This document shows positions 43,542-53,111 of a stretch of 64,000 nt of DNA, piece after piece. The stretch is taken from assembly GCF_048320135.1 (NCBI RefSeq), contig NZ_CP182947.1:4898001-4962000 (forward strand), written 5' to 3'. Below the pieces are notes generated by a model that was not told where the DNA came from, made no database searches, and saw only the letters and a list, made by a program, of their open reading frames with translations. A program made the translations under genes and the position numbers. The DNA is from Ideonella_A sakaiensis_A. Lineage in GTDB: Bacteria; Pseudomonadota; Gammaproteobacteria; Burkholderiales; Burkholderiaceae_C. Position 1 is the stretch's first letter. Each line of letters starts with the position of its first letter.

Positions 43542-44753
43542 ATGAGCCCCATGCCCCGTTCCCCTTCCGATGTCCAGCGGCTGTGCGTGCTCGGCTCGAC
43601 CGGCTCGATCGGCGTCAATACGCTCGACGTGCTGGCGCGCCATCCCGAGCGCTACCAGGTGTTCGCGCTGACGGCAATGAGCCGGGTCGACGAACTGTTC
43701 GAACAATGCCTGCGCTGGCAACCACGATTTGCCGCAATGCCGGAGGCAGGCAGCGCCGGCCGGTTGCGCGAACGGCTGGCCGCGCACGGCTCGCCGACCG
43801 AGGTGCTGTCGGGCGCAGCGGCCTTGTGCGAGCTTGCCGCCCACCCCGAGGTCGATACCGTGATGGCGGCGATCGTCGGCGCCGCCGGCTTGCCGCCGTG
43901 CCTGGCTGCGGCCGCTGCCGGCAAGCGGCTGCTGCTGGCCAACAAGGAAGCGCTGGTGGTTGGTGGCGCAATGTTCATGAAGGCGGTTGCCGAAGGTGGC
44001 GCAACGCTGCTGCCGATCGACAGCGAACATTCGGCGATCTTCCAGTGCCTGCCGGAAGACCGATCGGCCTGGCCTCAGCGCATCGATCACATCATCCTGA
44101 CCGCGTCGGGCGGCCCGTTTCGCGAGCGTGAACCGGCGAGCCTGCGCGAGGTCACCCCGGACCAGGCCTGCGCGCATCCGAACTGGGTGATGGGGCGCAA
44201 GATTTCGGTCGATTCGGCGACGATGATGAACAAGGCGCTCGAGGTGATCGAGGCGCGCTGGCTGTTCGATCTGGCGCCTGACAAGGTGAGGGTGGTGATT
44301 CACCCGCAAAGCATCATCCATTCGATGGTCGTCTGCCGTGACAACTCGGTGCTCGCGCAGCTGGGCACGCCGGACATGCGGGTGCCGATCGCCTACGGCC
44401 TCGCTTTTCCGGAACGGATCGAAAGCGGGGCCGGGCAGCTCGACTTCGCGACCCTCGGTTCGCTGAGCTTCGAAGAGGCCGACGCACGCCGCTTTCCCGG
44501 TCTGTTCCTGGCCTGGGACGCGCTGCGGGCGCCAGCCGGCAGCACCGCGGTGCTGAATGCCGCCAACGAGGAGGCGGTGGCTGCCTTTCTCGACGGCGCG
44601 ATCCGATTCGACCAGATCCATGTCGTCAACCGCGAAGCCGTCGAGTCGGTGATCCCGGGCGAGGGCGATTCGTCGACGCTCGACGCGCTGCTCGAACTCG
44701 ATGGTCGCGGCCGGCGCGCCGCGCGCGACACGATCAGGACGCTGTCGCGATGA
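43542..44753 (+). CDS. dxr: 1-deoxy-D-xylulose 5-phosphate reductoisomerase
   Basis: Dxr is the NADPH-dependent, metal-dependent enzyme that makes MEP, the committed step of the non-mevalonate pathway. The 403-residue product has the N-terminal NADPH motif LGSTGSIGVNTLDVL. It also shows LLANKEALVVGG, IDSEHSAIFQCL and GRKISVDSATMMNKALEVIEA. I used ATG 43542; ATG 43551, three codons later, is equally plausible. It overlaps rseP by four bases. All conserved residues are present. Confidence 0.97.
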   Translation: MSPMPRSPSDVQRLCVLGSTGSIGVNTLDVLARHPERYQVFALTAMSRVDELFEQCLRWQPRFAAMPEAGSAGRLRERLAAHGSPTEVLSGAAALCELAAHPEVDTVMAAIVGAAGLPPCLAAAAAGKRLLLANKEALVVGGAMFMKAVAEGGATLLPIDSEHSAIFQCLPEDRSAWPQRIDHIILTASGGPFREREPASLREVTPDQACAHPNWVMGRKISVDSATMMNKALEVIEARWLFDLAPDKVRVVIHPQSIIHSMVVCRDNSVLAQLGTPDMRVPIAYGLAFPERIESGAGQLDFATLGSLSFEEADARRFPGLFLAWDALRAPAGSTAVLNAANEEAVAAFLDGAIRFDQIHVVNREAVESVIPGEGDSSTLDALLELDGRGRRAARDTIRTLSR

Positions 44754-46135
44754 TTTTCACGATCCTGGCTTTCATCGTCACGCTCGGCGTGCTGATCGTG
44801 ATCCACGAGTACGGGCACTACCGGGTCGCCCGCGCCTGCGGTGTGAAGGTGCTGCGCTTCTCGGTCGGCTTCGGTCGCGTCCTCTGGCGCCGCCAGGCGA
44901 CGCCCGACAGCACCGAGTTCGTCGTCTCTGCACTGCCGCTCGGTGGCTACGTGCGCATGCTCGACGAGCGCGAGGGCGAGGTGCCGGCGCATCAGTTGTC
45001 GATGGCGTTCAATCGCAAGCCGCTGGCGCAGCGCGCGGCCGTCGTCGCTGCCGGGCCGCTGGCCAACCTGCTGCTGGCCGTGCTGCTGTATGCCACCGCG
45101 AACTGGATCGGCATCGAGGAACCGAAGGCCTTGCTCGCCGCGCCGCCGGCAGAAAGCGTCGCCGCGCGCGCGGGTGTGCGTGCCGGCGACTGGGCACGTG
45201 CAGTGTCGGTCGACGGCAATCAATGGGTCGATCTGCAGTCGATGACCGACCTGCGCTGGGAGGTCACGCAGGCGGCAATGCGCGGCGAGCCGTTGCTGTT
45301 GTCGCTCAGCAATACGAACGGTACCGGCTCGCGCACGGTGACGCTCGATCTGGCCGGTCTGGAAGCCCGCGAAGTCGACGCCAGCCTGATGCAGCGGATC
45401 GGCCTCGGCCGCGCCTACAGCGAGCCGGTGCTCGGCGAGATCCGCCCTGGCGGGCCGGCGGCACGCGCCGGCCTGCAAAGCGGAGACCTGGTGCTGAGCG
45501 TCGACGGTGTTGCCGTCGCCGATGCCGCCAGCCTGCGCGAGACGATCCGTGCCAGCGTCACCACCGACAACGGCGGCAAGGCCACGGCGAAGCCGATGCA
45601 GTGGCGCGTCGAGCGGCAGGGTCGCACACTCAGCCTGCAGGTCGAGCCGATCATCGTCTCCGACAAATCCGGCACCTTCGCCCGTGTCGAGGCGTTCATC
45701 GGCCGGCCAGCCGAGATGGTGACGGTCAGTTATGGTGTCTTCGACGGCCTTGCGCAGGCAGCGGTCCGCACCTGGGACATGTCGATCCTGACGCTGAAGA
45801 TGATGGGCCGGATGGTGACCGGCGACGCGTCGCTGAAGAACCTCTCCGGACCGTTGACGATTGCCGACTACGCCGGCCAATCGGCACGGCTCGGACTCGC
45901 CTACTATCTCGGCTTCCTCGCCATCGTCAGCGTCAGTCTCGGCGTACTCAATCTGCTGCCGCTGCCGATGCTCGATGGCGGGCACCTGATATATTATCTT
46001 TTCGAAGCAGTGACAGGGCGGCCGGTCTCCGAGTTGTGGCTGGACCGGCTGCAACGAGGCGGCGTGGCGATATTGCTCATGGTGATGTCGCTGGCCCTTT
46101 ACAACGATGTGGCCCGCCTGCTGGGCCTGCACTGA
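44750..46135 (+). CDS. rseP: site-2 intramembrane protease RseP
   Basis: RseP is the zinc intramembrane protease that makes the second cut in anti-sigma factor RseA and removes signal-peptide remnants. The HExxH zinc motif is in IVIHEYGHYR near residue 19, inside the first membrane helix. Two PDZ domains lie in the middle (for example EIRPGGPAARAGLQSGDLVLSV). The C-terminal LDG motif is NLLPLPMLDGGHLIYY. The length is 461 residues. The dxr-rseP-bamA-skp order links it to outer-membrane assembly stress. Confidence 0.96.
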   Translation: MIFTILAFIVTLGVLIVIHEYGHYRVARACGVKVLRFSVGFGRVLWRRQATPDSTEFVVSALPLGGYVRMLDEREGEVPAHQLSMAFNRKPLAQRAAVVAAGPLANLLLAVLLYATANWIGIEEPKALLAAPPAESVAARAGVRAGDWARAVSVDGNQWVDLQSMTDLRWEVTQAAMRGEPLLLSLSNTNGTGSRTVTLDLAGLEAREVDASLMQRIGLGRAYSEPVLGEIRPGGPAARAGLQSGDLVLSVDGVAVADAASLRETIRASVTTDNGGKATAKPMQWRVERQGRTLSLQVEPIIVSDKSGTFARVEAFIGRPAEMVTVSYGVFDGLAQAAVRTWDMSILTLKMMGRMVTGDASLKNLSGPLTIADYAGQSARLGLAYYLGFLAIVSVSLGVLNLLPLPMLDGGHLIYYLFEAVTGRPVSELWLDRLQRGGVAILLMVMSLALYNDVARLLGLH

Positions 46136-46143
46136 CTCCCCGC

Positions 46144-48447
46144 ATGCCCACCCATTTCCGCCTGAATCGCATGGCCGCCACGGCGGCGTCCGTCGTGTTG
46201 AGCGCCGCCCTTTTTTCGGCGCCCGCGCTTGCCGTCGATCCGTTCCAGTTGAAGGACATCCGCGTCGAGGGCCTGCAACGCACCGATGCCGGCACCGTCT
46301 TCGCGTCGCTGCCGTTCCGCGTCGGCGATACCTATACCGATGAGAAGGGCGCTGCCGCACTGCGTGCGCTGTTTGCCACCGGCCTGTTCAAGGACGTGCG
46401 CATCGAGATCGAGGATGGCGTCGTCATCGTGATCGTCGACGAGCGCTCGGTGATCGCCAACATCGACTTCGTCGGCCTGCGTGAATTCGACAAGGACGTG
46501 CTGACCAAGTCGCTGAAGGACTTCGGCATCGGCCAGGGCATGCCTTTCGACAAGGCACTGGCCGACCGCGCCGAGCAGGAGCTGAAGCGCCAGTACCTGA
46601 CGCGCAGCCTGTACGGCGCCGAGGTCGTGACGACCGTGACGCCGCTCGAGCGCAACCGCGTCAACGTCACCTTTACGATCAATGAAGGCGAGGCTGCAGC
46701 GATCCGCGAGATCCGCATCGTCGGCAACAAGGTATTCAGCGAAAGCACGCTGAAGGGCCTGTTCGACCTGAACGACGGCGGCTGGCTGAACTGGTATACG
46801 AAGGCGAACCGCTATTCGCGGGCGAAGCTGAATGCCGACCTCGAGACCTTGCGCGCCTACTACCAGAACCGTGGCTACCTCGAGTTCAACATCGAGTCGA
46901 CGCAGGTTGCGATCTCGCCGGACAAGCAGGACATCTCGATCACGATCAATGTCAACGAAGGCCAGCAGTACACGGTGACAGGGGTGCGCCTGGAAGGCGA
47001 ATACCTCGGCCGCGAAGACGAATTCAAGGCGCTGGTCGCGATCAAGCCCGGCGAGCCGTACCGGGCCGAGGCGGTGGCCGAGACGACCCGCAATTTCACC
47101 GAGCGCTTCGGCAGCTTCGGTTATGCATTTGCACGCGTCGAGCCGCGCCCCGAGATCGATCGCAGCACCGGCCGCGTCGTCGTCGTGCTGGTCTCCGACC
47201 CGCAGCGCCGGGTGTATGTCCGCCGCGTCAACGTCGCCGGCAACAGCCGCACGCGCGACGAAGTGATCCGCCGCGAATTCAGGCAGTTCGAGACATCCTG
47301 GTACGACGCACGCAAGATCAAGCTGTCTCGGGATCGTGTCGACCGCCTCGGTTATTTCAGCGAGGTCAACATCGAGACGAGCGAGGTGCCCGGCGCGCAG
47401 GACCAGGTCGACCTGACGGTGACGATCAAGGAGAAGCCGACCGGCAACCTGCTGCTCGGCGCCGGCTTCTCGAGCGCCGACAAGCTGTCGCTGACCGCGT
47501 CGATCAAGCAGGAAAACGTCTTCGGTTCGGGCAACTACCTCGGCATTGAGGTCAATACCAGCAAATCGCAGCGGACCATCGTTGTCAGCACCGTCGATCC
47601 GTATTTCACGATCGATGGCGTATCGCGCGCGATCGACGTCTTCTACCGCACCGTCAAGCCGCTGAACAGCCAGGGCGAGCAATATACGCTGGTGACACCC
47701 GGCGCGGGCGTGCGTTTCGGCGTGCCGTTCAGCGAGTTCGACACGGTCTTTTTCGGCATCGGCTACGAGCGCACCGAGATCAAGGGCACGACGGCATTGC
47801 CGAACAACTATTTCCTGTACCGCGAACAGTTCGGCTCGACCAGTTCGTCGGTGCCGTTGACGATCGGCTGGGCACGCGATCAGCGGGACAGCGCACTGGT
47901 GCCGACCAGCGGCCGGTATTCGCGCATCAACCTCGACTGGGGCGCATTGGGCGATACGCGTTATCTGCGCAGCAATTTCCAGGTTCAGCAATATTTCCCG
48001 CTGACCCGCCGCTTCACGCTCGGCGTGAATGCCGAACTCGGCTGGGGCAAGGGCCTCGGCGGCCGTCCGTATCCGATCTTCAAGAATTTCTACGGCGGCG
48101 GCCTCGGCACCGTCCGTGCATTCGACCAGGGCTCGCTCGGTCCGGTCGACGTCACCGGCGCCTACCTCGGCGGCTCGAAACGGCTGAACATCAATGCCGA
48201 GCTCTATCTGCCGATCCCGGGCACCGGCAACGATCGCACGCTGCGCTGGTTCACCTATGCCGATGCCGGCAACGTCTGGGGCGAGCACGACAAGGTGGAC
48301 ATGTCGAGCCTGCGCGCTTCGGCTGGCATCGGACTCAGCTGGATCTCGCCGGTCGGCCCGCTCAAGCTCAGTTATGGCACGCCGATTCGCAAGCGGCCAG
48401 AAGATAGAATCCAACGTCTTCAATTCCAGATCGGGACAGCGTTCTAA
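46144..48447 (+). CDS. bamA: outer-membrane protein assembly factor BamA
   Basis: BamA is the central barrel of the BAM machine that folds outer-membrane proteins. A signal peptide of about 30 residues (ASVVLSAALFSAPALA) precedes five POTRA domains over roughly residues 31-345, beginning FQLKDIRVEGLQRTDAGTVF. A C-terminal beta-barrel follows and ends in FQIGTAF, with the terminal aromatic typical of outer-membrane barrels. The length is 767 residues from ATG 46144. The same frame is open upstream across rseP, but only as a by-product of base composition. The stop overlaps the skp start (TAATG). Confidence 0.97.
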   Translation: MPTHFRLNRMAATAASVVLSAALFSAPALAVDPFQLKDIRVEGLQRTDAGTVFASLPFRVGDTYTDEKGAAALRALFATGLFKDVRIEIEDGVVIVIVDERSVIANIDFVGLREFDKDVLTKSLKDFGIGQGMPFDKALADRAEQELKRQYLTRSLYGAEVVTTVTPLERNRVNVTFTINEGEAAAIREIRIVGNKVFSESTLKGLFDLNDGGWLNWYTKANRYSRAKLNADLETLRAYYQNRGYLEFNIESTQVAISPDKQDISITINVNEGQQYTVTGVRLEGEYLGREDEFKALVAIKPGEPYRAEAVAETTRNFTERFGSFGYAFARVEPRPEIDRSTGRVVVVLVSDPQRRVYVRRVNVAGNSRTRDEVIRREFRQFETSWYDARKIKLSRDRVDRLGYFSEVNIETSEVPGAQDQVDLTVTIKEKPTGNLLLGAGFSSADKLSLTASIKQENVFGSGNYLGIEVNTSKSQRTIVVSTVDPYFTIDGVSRAIDVFYRTVKPLNSQGEQYTLVTPGAGVRFGVPFSEFDTVFFGIGYERTEIKGTTALPNNYFLYREQFGSTSSSVPLTIGWARDQRDSALVPTSGRYSRINLDWGALGDTRYLRSNFQVQQYFPLTRRFTLGVNAELGWGKGLGGRPYPIFKNFYGGGLGTVRAFDQGSLGPVDVTGAYLGGSKRLNINAELYLPIPGTGNDRTLRWFTYADAGNVWGEHDKVDMSSLRASAGIGLSWISPVGPLKLSYGTPIRKRPEDRIQRLQFQIGTAF

Positions 48448-48959
48448 TGAAAAGCTTTTTGATGAAGTCTGCTGCGGCCGCCGTGATGGCGTGGGCCGTG
48501 ACCGGCGCGCAGGCGCAGGAGCTGAAGATCGGTTATGTCAACAGCGATCGGGTGCTGCGTGATGCAACGCCGGCGAAGAATGCCCAGGCCAAGCTGGAGG
48601 CGGAATTCTCGAAGCGCGAGAAGGATCTTGCCGACATGGCTAACCGCCTGAAGGCCGCCAGCGACAAGCTCGAGAAGGATGCACCGACGCTGGCCGAGGC
48701 CGAGCGCAACCGGCGCCAGCGCGACCTGATCGATCAGGACCGGGAATTCCAGCGCAAGCGCCGCGAATTCCAGGAAGACCTGAACCAGCGCAAGAACGAG
48801 GAACTGGCAGCAGTCGTCGAACGTGCGAACAAGGTCATCAAGCAGATCTTCGAATCCGAGAAATACGACCTGATCATCCAGGAAGCGGTGTTTGCGGGGC
48901 CGCGCCTCGATATCACCGACAAGGTCATCAAGGCCTTGAACGGCCCGGCGAGCAAGTAG
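48447..48959 (+). CDS. skp: periplasmic chaperone Skp/OmpH
   Basis: Skp is a trimeric periplasmic chaperone that holds unfolded outer-membrane proteins on their way to BAM. The 170-residue precursor has a signal peptide of about 24 residues ending near ...TGAQAQE. The mature part begins LKIGYVNSDRVLRD, typical of OmpH. Long Lys/Glu/Arg-rich helices follow (FSKREKDLADMANRLKAAS and onward), forming the tentacles. It overlaps bamA by one base and precedes lpxD, as in E. coli. Confidence 0.95.
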   Translation: MKSFLMKSAAAAVMAWAVTGAQAQELKIGYVNSDRVLRDATPAKNAQAKLEAEFSKREKDLADMANRLKAASDKLEKDAPTLAEAERNRRQRDLIDQDREFQRKRREFQEDLNQRKNEELAAVVERANKVIKQIFESEKYDLIIQEAVFAGPRLDITDKVIKALNGPASK

Positions 48960-48963
48960 CGCC

Positions 48964-50046
48964 GTGACCGCCAGCCATGCGCTTGGCGAAATCGTCGCCG
49001 CGCTGGCTGCACAACAGCGCGGTGCGCCAGCCGCCGAACTGGTCGGAGACGCCGAACTGCGCATCACGCGGATCGGTCCGCTCGATGGCGCAGATTCCTC
49101 GACGCTGTCGTTTCTGTCGAATCCGCGTTACCGCTCGCAGCTCGCGCAGACCGCAGCGGCCTGCGTGATCGTCGCGCCGGCGCTGGCCGACGAGGCCGCG
49201 GCGCGGGGCGCGATCATCCGCTGCGACGACCCCTATCTCTATTTTGCCCATCTGACCCAGTGGTGGGCACGCCAGGCGCGGCCGAGCTTCGTCACCGGCA
49301 TCCATCCGAGTGCGGTCGTCGATCCCTCGGCCGACATCGACCCGGCGGCAGCGGTCGGCCCGCTGGCGGTGATCGAGGCGGGCGCGGTGGTGGCCGCCGG
49401 CGCGAGCATCGGCGCTCACTGTTTCATCGGTGCCGACGCGCGCATCGGTGAGTCGACGCGGCTCGCCGCCCGTGTCACGGTCGCGACCGGATGTTCGATC
49501 GGCGCCCGCGGCATCGTCCACAGCGGCGCGGTGATCGGCGCCGACGGCTTCGGATTTGCGCCGGCACGCGACGGCCACTGGGAAAAGATCGAACAACTCG
49601 GCGCGGTGCGCATCGGCGACGATGTCGAGATCGGCGCCAATACCTGCATCGACCGCGGCGCACTCGACGACACGGTGATCGGCGACGGCGTCAAGCTCGA
49701 CAACCTGGTGCAGATCGGCCACAACGTCATCGTCGGTGCGCATTGCGCGATGGCCGGCTGTGTTGGTGTTGCCGGCAGTGCGGTCATCGGCGCGCATTGC
49801 TCGATCGGCGGCGGCGCGATCGTGCTCGGGCACCTGCAACTGGCCGAACATGTCGTGATCTCGGCAGCCACGGTGGTGACGCGGTCGATCAAGCAGCCTG
49901 GCCTGTACAGCGGCGTCTTTCCCATCGACGACAATGCGTCCTGGGAGAAAAATGCAGCGACGCTGCGGCAACTGCATGGCCTGCGTGACAGGCTGCGGGC
50001 ACTCGAGCAGCGGGCGCGACCGGCGCAAGACGAGCAACAACCATGA
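48964..50046 (+). CDS. lpxD: UDP-3-O-acylglucosamine N-acyltransferase
   Basis: LpxD adds the N-linked hydroxyacyl chain to UDP-3-O-acyl-glucosamine, the third step of lipid A synthesis. It has 360 residues from a GTG at 48964. The N-terminal uridine-binding region contains FLSNPRYRSQLAQTAAACVIV. The long left-handed beta-helix of hexapeptide repeats follows (IGAHCFIGADARIG and onward). The region around LDNLVQIGHNVIVGAHCAMAG includes the catalytic His. It overlaps fabZ by four bases. Confidence 0.96.
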   Translation: MTASHALGEIVAALAAQQRGAPAAELVGDAELRITRIGPLDGADSSTLSFLSNPRYRSQLAQTAAACVIVAPALADEAAARGAIIRCDDPYLYFAHLTQWWARQARPSFVTGIHPSAVVDPSADIDPAAAVGPLAVIEAGAVVAAGASIGAHCFIGADARIGESTRLAARVTVATGCSIGARGIVHSGAVIGADGFGFAPARDGHWEKIEQLGAVRIGDDVEIGANTCIDRGALDDTVIGDGVKLDNLVQIGHNVIVGAHCAMAGCVGVAGSAVIGAHCSIGGGAIVLGHLQLAEHVVISAATVVTRSIKQPGLYSGVFPIDDNASWEKNAATLRQLHGLRDRLRALEQRARPAQDEQQP

Positions 50047-50486
50047 CCATGGATATCCACGAGATTCTTCGCAAGCTTCCGCACCGCTATCCGATCCTGC
50101 TGGTCGATCGGGTGCTCGAATTCGAATCGGGCAAGCGGATCAAGGCGTTGAAGAACATCACGATCAACGAGCCTTATTTCACCGGGCACTTTCCGCAGCG
50201 CCCGGTGATGCCCGGCGTGCTGATGCTCGAGGCGCTGGCCCAGGCGGCAGCGCTGCTGTCGTTCGCGACGATGGGAGTCGAGTCGGACGACAAGACCGTC
50301 TACTATTTCGCCGGCATCGATGGCGCGCGTTTCAAGCGCCCGGTCGAGCCCGGCGACCAACTGATCCTCGATGTGACGCTCGAGCGGTCGAAGTCGGGTA
50401 TCTTCAAGTTCAAGGCGCGCGCCACCGTCGATGAGCAGACCGCGGTCGAAGCCGAGCTGATGTGCACGATGCGCCGCATCGGCTGA
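50043..50486 (+). CDS. fabZ: (3R)-hydroxyacyl-ACP dehydratase FabZ
   Basis: FabZ dehydrates 3-hydroxyacyl-ACP in fatty-acid elongation and competes with LpxA/LpxD for hydroxyacyl-ACP. The 147-residue hot-dog-fold protein has LPHRYPILLVDRVLEFE at the N-terminus. The active site is in TGHFPQRPVMPGVLMLEA, with His near 49 and Glu near 63. It lies between lpxD and lpxA, the conserved arrangement that couples lipid A and fatty-acid synthesis. Length and residues are normal. Confidence 0.97.
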   Translation: MTMDIHEILRKLPHRYPILLVDRVLEFESGKRIKALKNITINEPYFTGHFPQRPVMPGVLMLEALAQAAALLSFATMGVESDDKTVYYFAGIDGARFKRPVEPGDQLILDVTLERSKSGIFKFKARATVDEQTAVEAELMCTMRRIG

Positions 50487-50544
50487 GCGACGCGGCGTCC
50501 CCCTGACTTTCGAGCCGAGACCACTGAAGAATCCTTTCGCCGTC

Positions 50545-51333
50545 ATGCCCGATATCCACGCCACCGCGATCGTCCATCCCGACGCCGAACTGGCCGACGA
50601 CGTGTGCGTCGGCCCATACAGCGTGATCGGCGCCAATGTGAAGATCGGCGCCGGCACGACGGTGGCAGCGCATTGCGTGATCGAAGGCCACACGCGGATC
50701 GGCGCCGAGAACCGGATCTTCCAGTTCTGTTCGCTCGGTGCGATCCCGCAGGACAAGAAATACGCCGGTGAGCCGACCGAATTGCAGATCGGCGACCGCA
50801 ACACGATCCGCGAGTTCTGCAGCTTCAATACCGGCACCGCACAGGATGTCGGCGTGACCCGCATCGGCAACGACAACTGGATCATGGCCTATGTGCACAT
50901 CGCCCACGATGTGCAGCTCGGCGACCAGACCATTCTGGCCAACAATGCGACGCTGGCAGGCCATGTGCAGGTCGGCGACTGGGCCATCATCGGTGGTCTC
51001 AGCGGGATCCATCAGTTCTGCAAGATCGGTGCGCATGTGATGACCGGCTTCCAGAGCCATGTCTCGCAGGACGTGCCGCCGTACATGACGGTCTCCGGCA
51101 ACCCGTTGTCGGTCCACGGCTGCAATGTCGAAGGCCTGAAACGCCGCGGTTTTTCAGCCGAGCGGATCGCCCGCATCCGGCAGATGCACCGGCTGCTTTA
51201 TCGCGAAGGGCTGACCTTCGCGAAGGCACAGGAGGCGATCGCCGCGCTCAGCGCGGCCGATCCGCAGGGGCAGCAGGACATCGAACGGATGGTCTCGTTC
51301 CTTGCTGCGGCCAGCCGTGGCATCGTCCGCTGA
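50545..51333 (+). CDS. lpxA: acyl-ACP--UDP-N-acetylglucosamine O-acyltransferase
   Basis: LpxA carries out the first step of lipid A synthesis, moving a 3-hydroxyacyl chain to the 3-OH of UDP-GlcNAc. The 262-residue protein is a left-handed beta-helix with hexapeptide repeats from the start (IHATAIVHPDAELADDVCVG). AYVHIAHDVQLGDQTIL contains the catalytic His. IGGLSGIHQFCKIGAHVMTG follows, and the protein ends in a helical C-terminal domain. It lies 58 bases after fabZ, and lpxB follows. Confidence 0.97.
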   Translation: MPDIHATAIVHPDAELADDVCVGPYSVIGANVKIGAGTTVAAHCVIEGHTRIGAENRIFQFCSLGAIPQDKKYAGEPTELQIGDRNTIREFCSFNTGTAQDVGVTRIGNDNWIMAYVHIAHDVQLGDQTILANNATLAGHVQVGDWAIIGGLSGIHQFCKIGAHVMTGFQSHVSQDVPPYMTVSGNPLSVHGCNVEGLKRRGFSAERIARIRQMHRLLYREGLTFAKAQEAIAALSAADPQGQQDIERMVSFLAAASRGIVR

Positions 51334-51346
51334 CGCGGCTGGCCCG

Positions 51347-52486
51347 GTGAATACAGCGCCGCGGCTGGCGATGGTCGCCGGCGAAACCTCGGGCGACCTG
51401 CTGGCCGGTTTGCTGCTGGCCGGTCTGCGCAGACGCTGGCCCGACCTGTACAGCGCCGGAATCGGCGGCCCGAAAATGGCTGCACACGGTTTCGAGGCCT
51501 GGTGGCCACACGACAAGCTGGCCGTGCGTGGCTATGTCGAGGTGCTGCGCCATTACCGCGAGTTGTCGTCGATCCGCCGCCAGCTCGGCGACCGCCTGCT
51601 GCAGCAACGTCCCGACGCCTTCATCGGTGTCGATGCACCGGACTTCAACCTCGGTCTCGAAAACCGGCTGAAGCGGGAAGGATTGAAGACCATCCATTTT
51701 GTCAGCCCGTCGATCTGGGCCTGGCGCAGCAAGCGGGTGCACAAGATCGGCGAAGCGGTCGACCATGTGTTGTGCCTGTTTCCATTCGAGCCGGCGCTCT
51801 ACGAGCAGCACGGCATCGCCGCCAGTTATGTCGGCCATCCGTTGGCCGATGCGATACCGCTCGAGCCGCCCCGCGCTGCCAGCCGCGCCGCGCTTGGTCT
51901 CGCAGACGAAGGCGAGGTGGTCGCGCTGCTGCCGGGGAGCCGGCGCTCCGAGGTCGAGCAGATCGCGCCACGGCTGCTCGCAGCGGCAGCGTTGATGCAA
52001 GCCGAGCGGCCTCGGCTGCGGTTTCTGTTGCCGGTCGTGCCGGGTTTGCGGCCGCTGGTCGAGCCGATGGTCCGGACCCACGCCGCCGGAGTGCGGGTCG
52101 AACTGCTCGATGGCCGTTCGCACGAGGCGCTCGCGGCCTGCGATCTGGTGCTGGTCGCCAGCGGCACCGCGACGCTGGAAGCCGCGTTGTTCAAGCGGCC
52201 GATGGTCATCACCTATGCGATGAACAGCCTCAGCTGGCAGATCATGAAACGCATGCAGCTGCAGCCGTGGGTCGGTCTGCCGAATATCCTGCTGGAAGAA
52301 TTCGTCGTGCCCGAACTGCTGCAGCAACAGGCAACGCCGCGGCGCATCGCCGATGCAGGCCTGCGCTGGCTCGACGATCCGCAGGCCTGCCGGACGCTCG
52401 CCGAGCGCTTCAGCGGCCTGCACCAGCGGCTGCGCTGCAACATGGCCGAAGCCGCAACCCGGGTGATCGAAGATGTCATCGCCTGA
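51347..52486 (+). CDS. lpxB: lipid-A-disaccharide synthase
   Basis: LpxB is a GT-B glycosyltransferase that condenses UDP-diacyl-glucosamine with lipid X to form the disaccharide core. Motifs include LAMVAGETSGDLLAG at the N-terminus, GVDAPDFNLGLE, YVGHPLADAIP and VASGTATLEAALFKRPMV. I chose GTG 51347, 13 bases after lpxA, giving 379 residues, close to E. coli's 382. GTG 51317 and TTG 51302, which overlap lpxA, are alternatives. The reading frame overlaps the rnhB start by 14 bases. Confidence 0.94.
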   Translation: MNTAPRLAMVAGETSGDLLAGLLLAGLRRRWPDLYSAGIGGPKMAAHGFEAWWPHDKLAVRGYVEVLRHYRELSSIRRQLGDRLLQQRPDAFIGVDAPDFNLGLENRLKREGLKTIHFVSPSIWAWRSKRVHKIGEAVDHVLCLFPFEPALYEQHGIAASYVGHPLADAIPLEPPRAASRAALGLADEGEVVALLPGSRRSEVEQIAPRLLAAAALMQAERPRLRFLLPVVPGLRPLVEPMVRTHAAGVRVELLDGRSHEALAACDLVLVASGTATLEAALFKRPMVITYAMNSLSWQIMKRMQLQPWVGLPNILLEEFVVPELLQQQATPRRIADAGLRWLDDPQACRTLAERFSGLHQRLRCNMAEAATRVIEDVIA

Positions 52487-53111
52487 ACGCCGCCGCCGCA
52501 CTGCGCCTGCGGTGCAACTCGACCTCTGCTGGGACCGCCAGGGCCTGGTCGCCGGCGTCGACGAAGCCGGCCGCGGGCCGCTGGCGGGGCCGGTCGTTGC
52601 TGCAGCGGTGGTTCTCGACGACCTGCAGCCGATCGCCGGGCTGCGCGATTCGAAACAGCTCAGTGCCAAGCGGCGCGAACAACTGTTCGACGAGATCCGC
52701 GCCCGGGCACTGTGTTTTGCGATCGCGCAGGCCAGCGTCGAGGAAATCGACCGGCTGAACATCCTGCATGCGACGATGCTCGCGATGCGCCGCGCGGTGC
52801 TGGCGCTGCGGCTGCGGCCGAACCTGGTGCTGGTCGACGGCAACCGCCTGCCGGTTCTCGATCTGCCAGCCGAACCGGTGATCAGCGGTGATGCCAAGAT
52901 CGCCGCGATCGCCGCGGCGTCGATCCTCGCAAAGGTGCACCGCGACCGTCTCTGCCAGGCCCTGCACTTGCAGTATCCGGGTTACGGTTTTGCCGAGCAC
53001 AAGGGTTATGCCACCGCCGAGCATCTTGGCGCGCTGCGCAGCAATGGCGCCTGCCCCGAACACCGCCGCAGCTTTGCGCCGGTCGCCGAGGTGCTGGCCG
53101 CGATGCCATGA
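52473..53111 (+). CDS. rnhB: ribonuclease HII
   Basis: RNase HII cuts the RNA strand of RNA-DNA hybrids and removes single ribonucleotides from DNA. The catalytic acidic residues are in LVAGVDEAGRGPLAG (about D30 and E31) and in the later ISGDAKIAAIAAAS. GLRDSKQLSAKRRE is another hallmark. The product has 212 residues. It overlaps both lpxB and the following methyltransferase gene, which indicates a compact operon. The lpxB-rnhB junction is widely conserved. Confidence 0.96.
   Translation: MSSPERRRRTAPAVQLDLCWDRQGLVAGVDEAGRGPLAGPVVAAAVVLDDLQPIAGLRDSKQLSAKRREQLFDEIRARALCFAIAQASVEEIDRLNILHATMLAMRRAVLALRLRPNLVLVDGNRLPVLDLPAEPVISGDAKIAAIAAASILAKVHRDRLCQALHLQYPGYGFAEHKGYATAEHLGALRSNGACPEHRRSFAPVAEVLAAMP

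Noticed and set aside
44701..46143. Open frame of 480 codons upstream of and in frame with bamA, running through rseP
   Set aside because: It is the alternate frame of rseP, which has clear HExxH, PDZ and LDG motifs. BamA has a proper signal peptide at 46144. High GC keeps the frame open.
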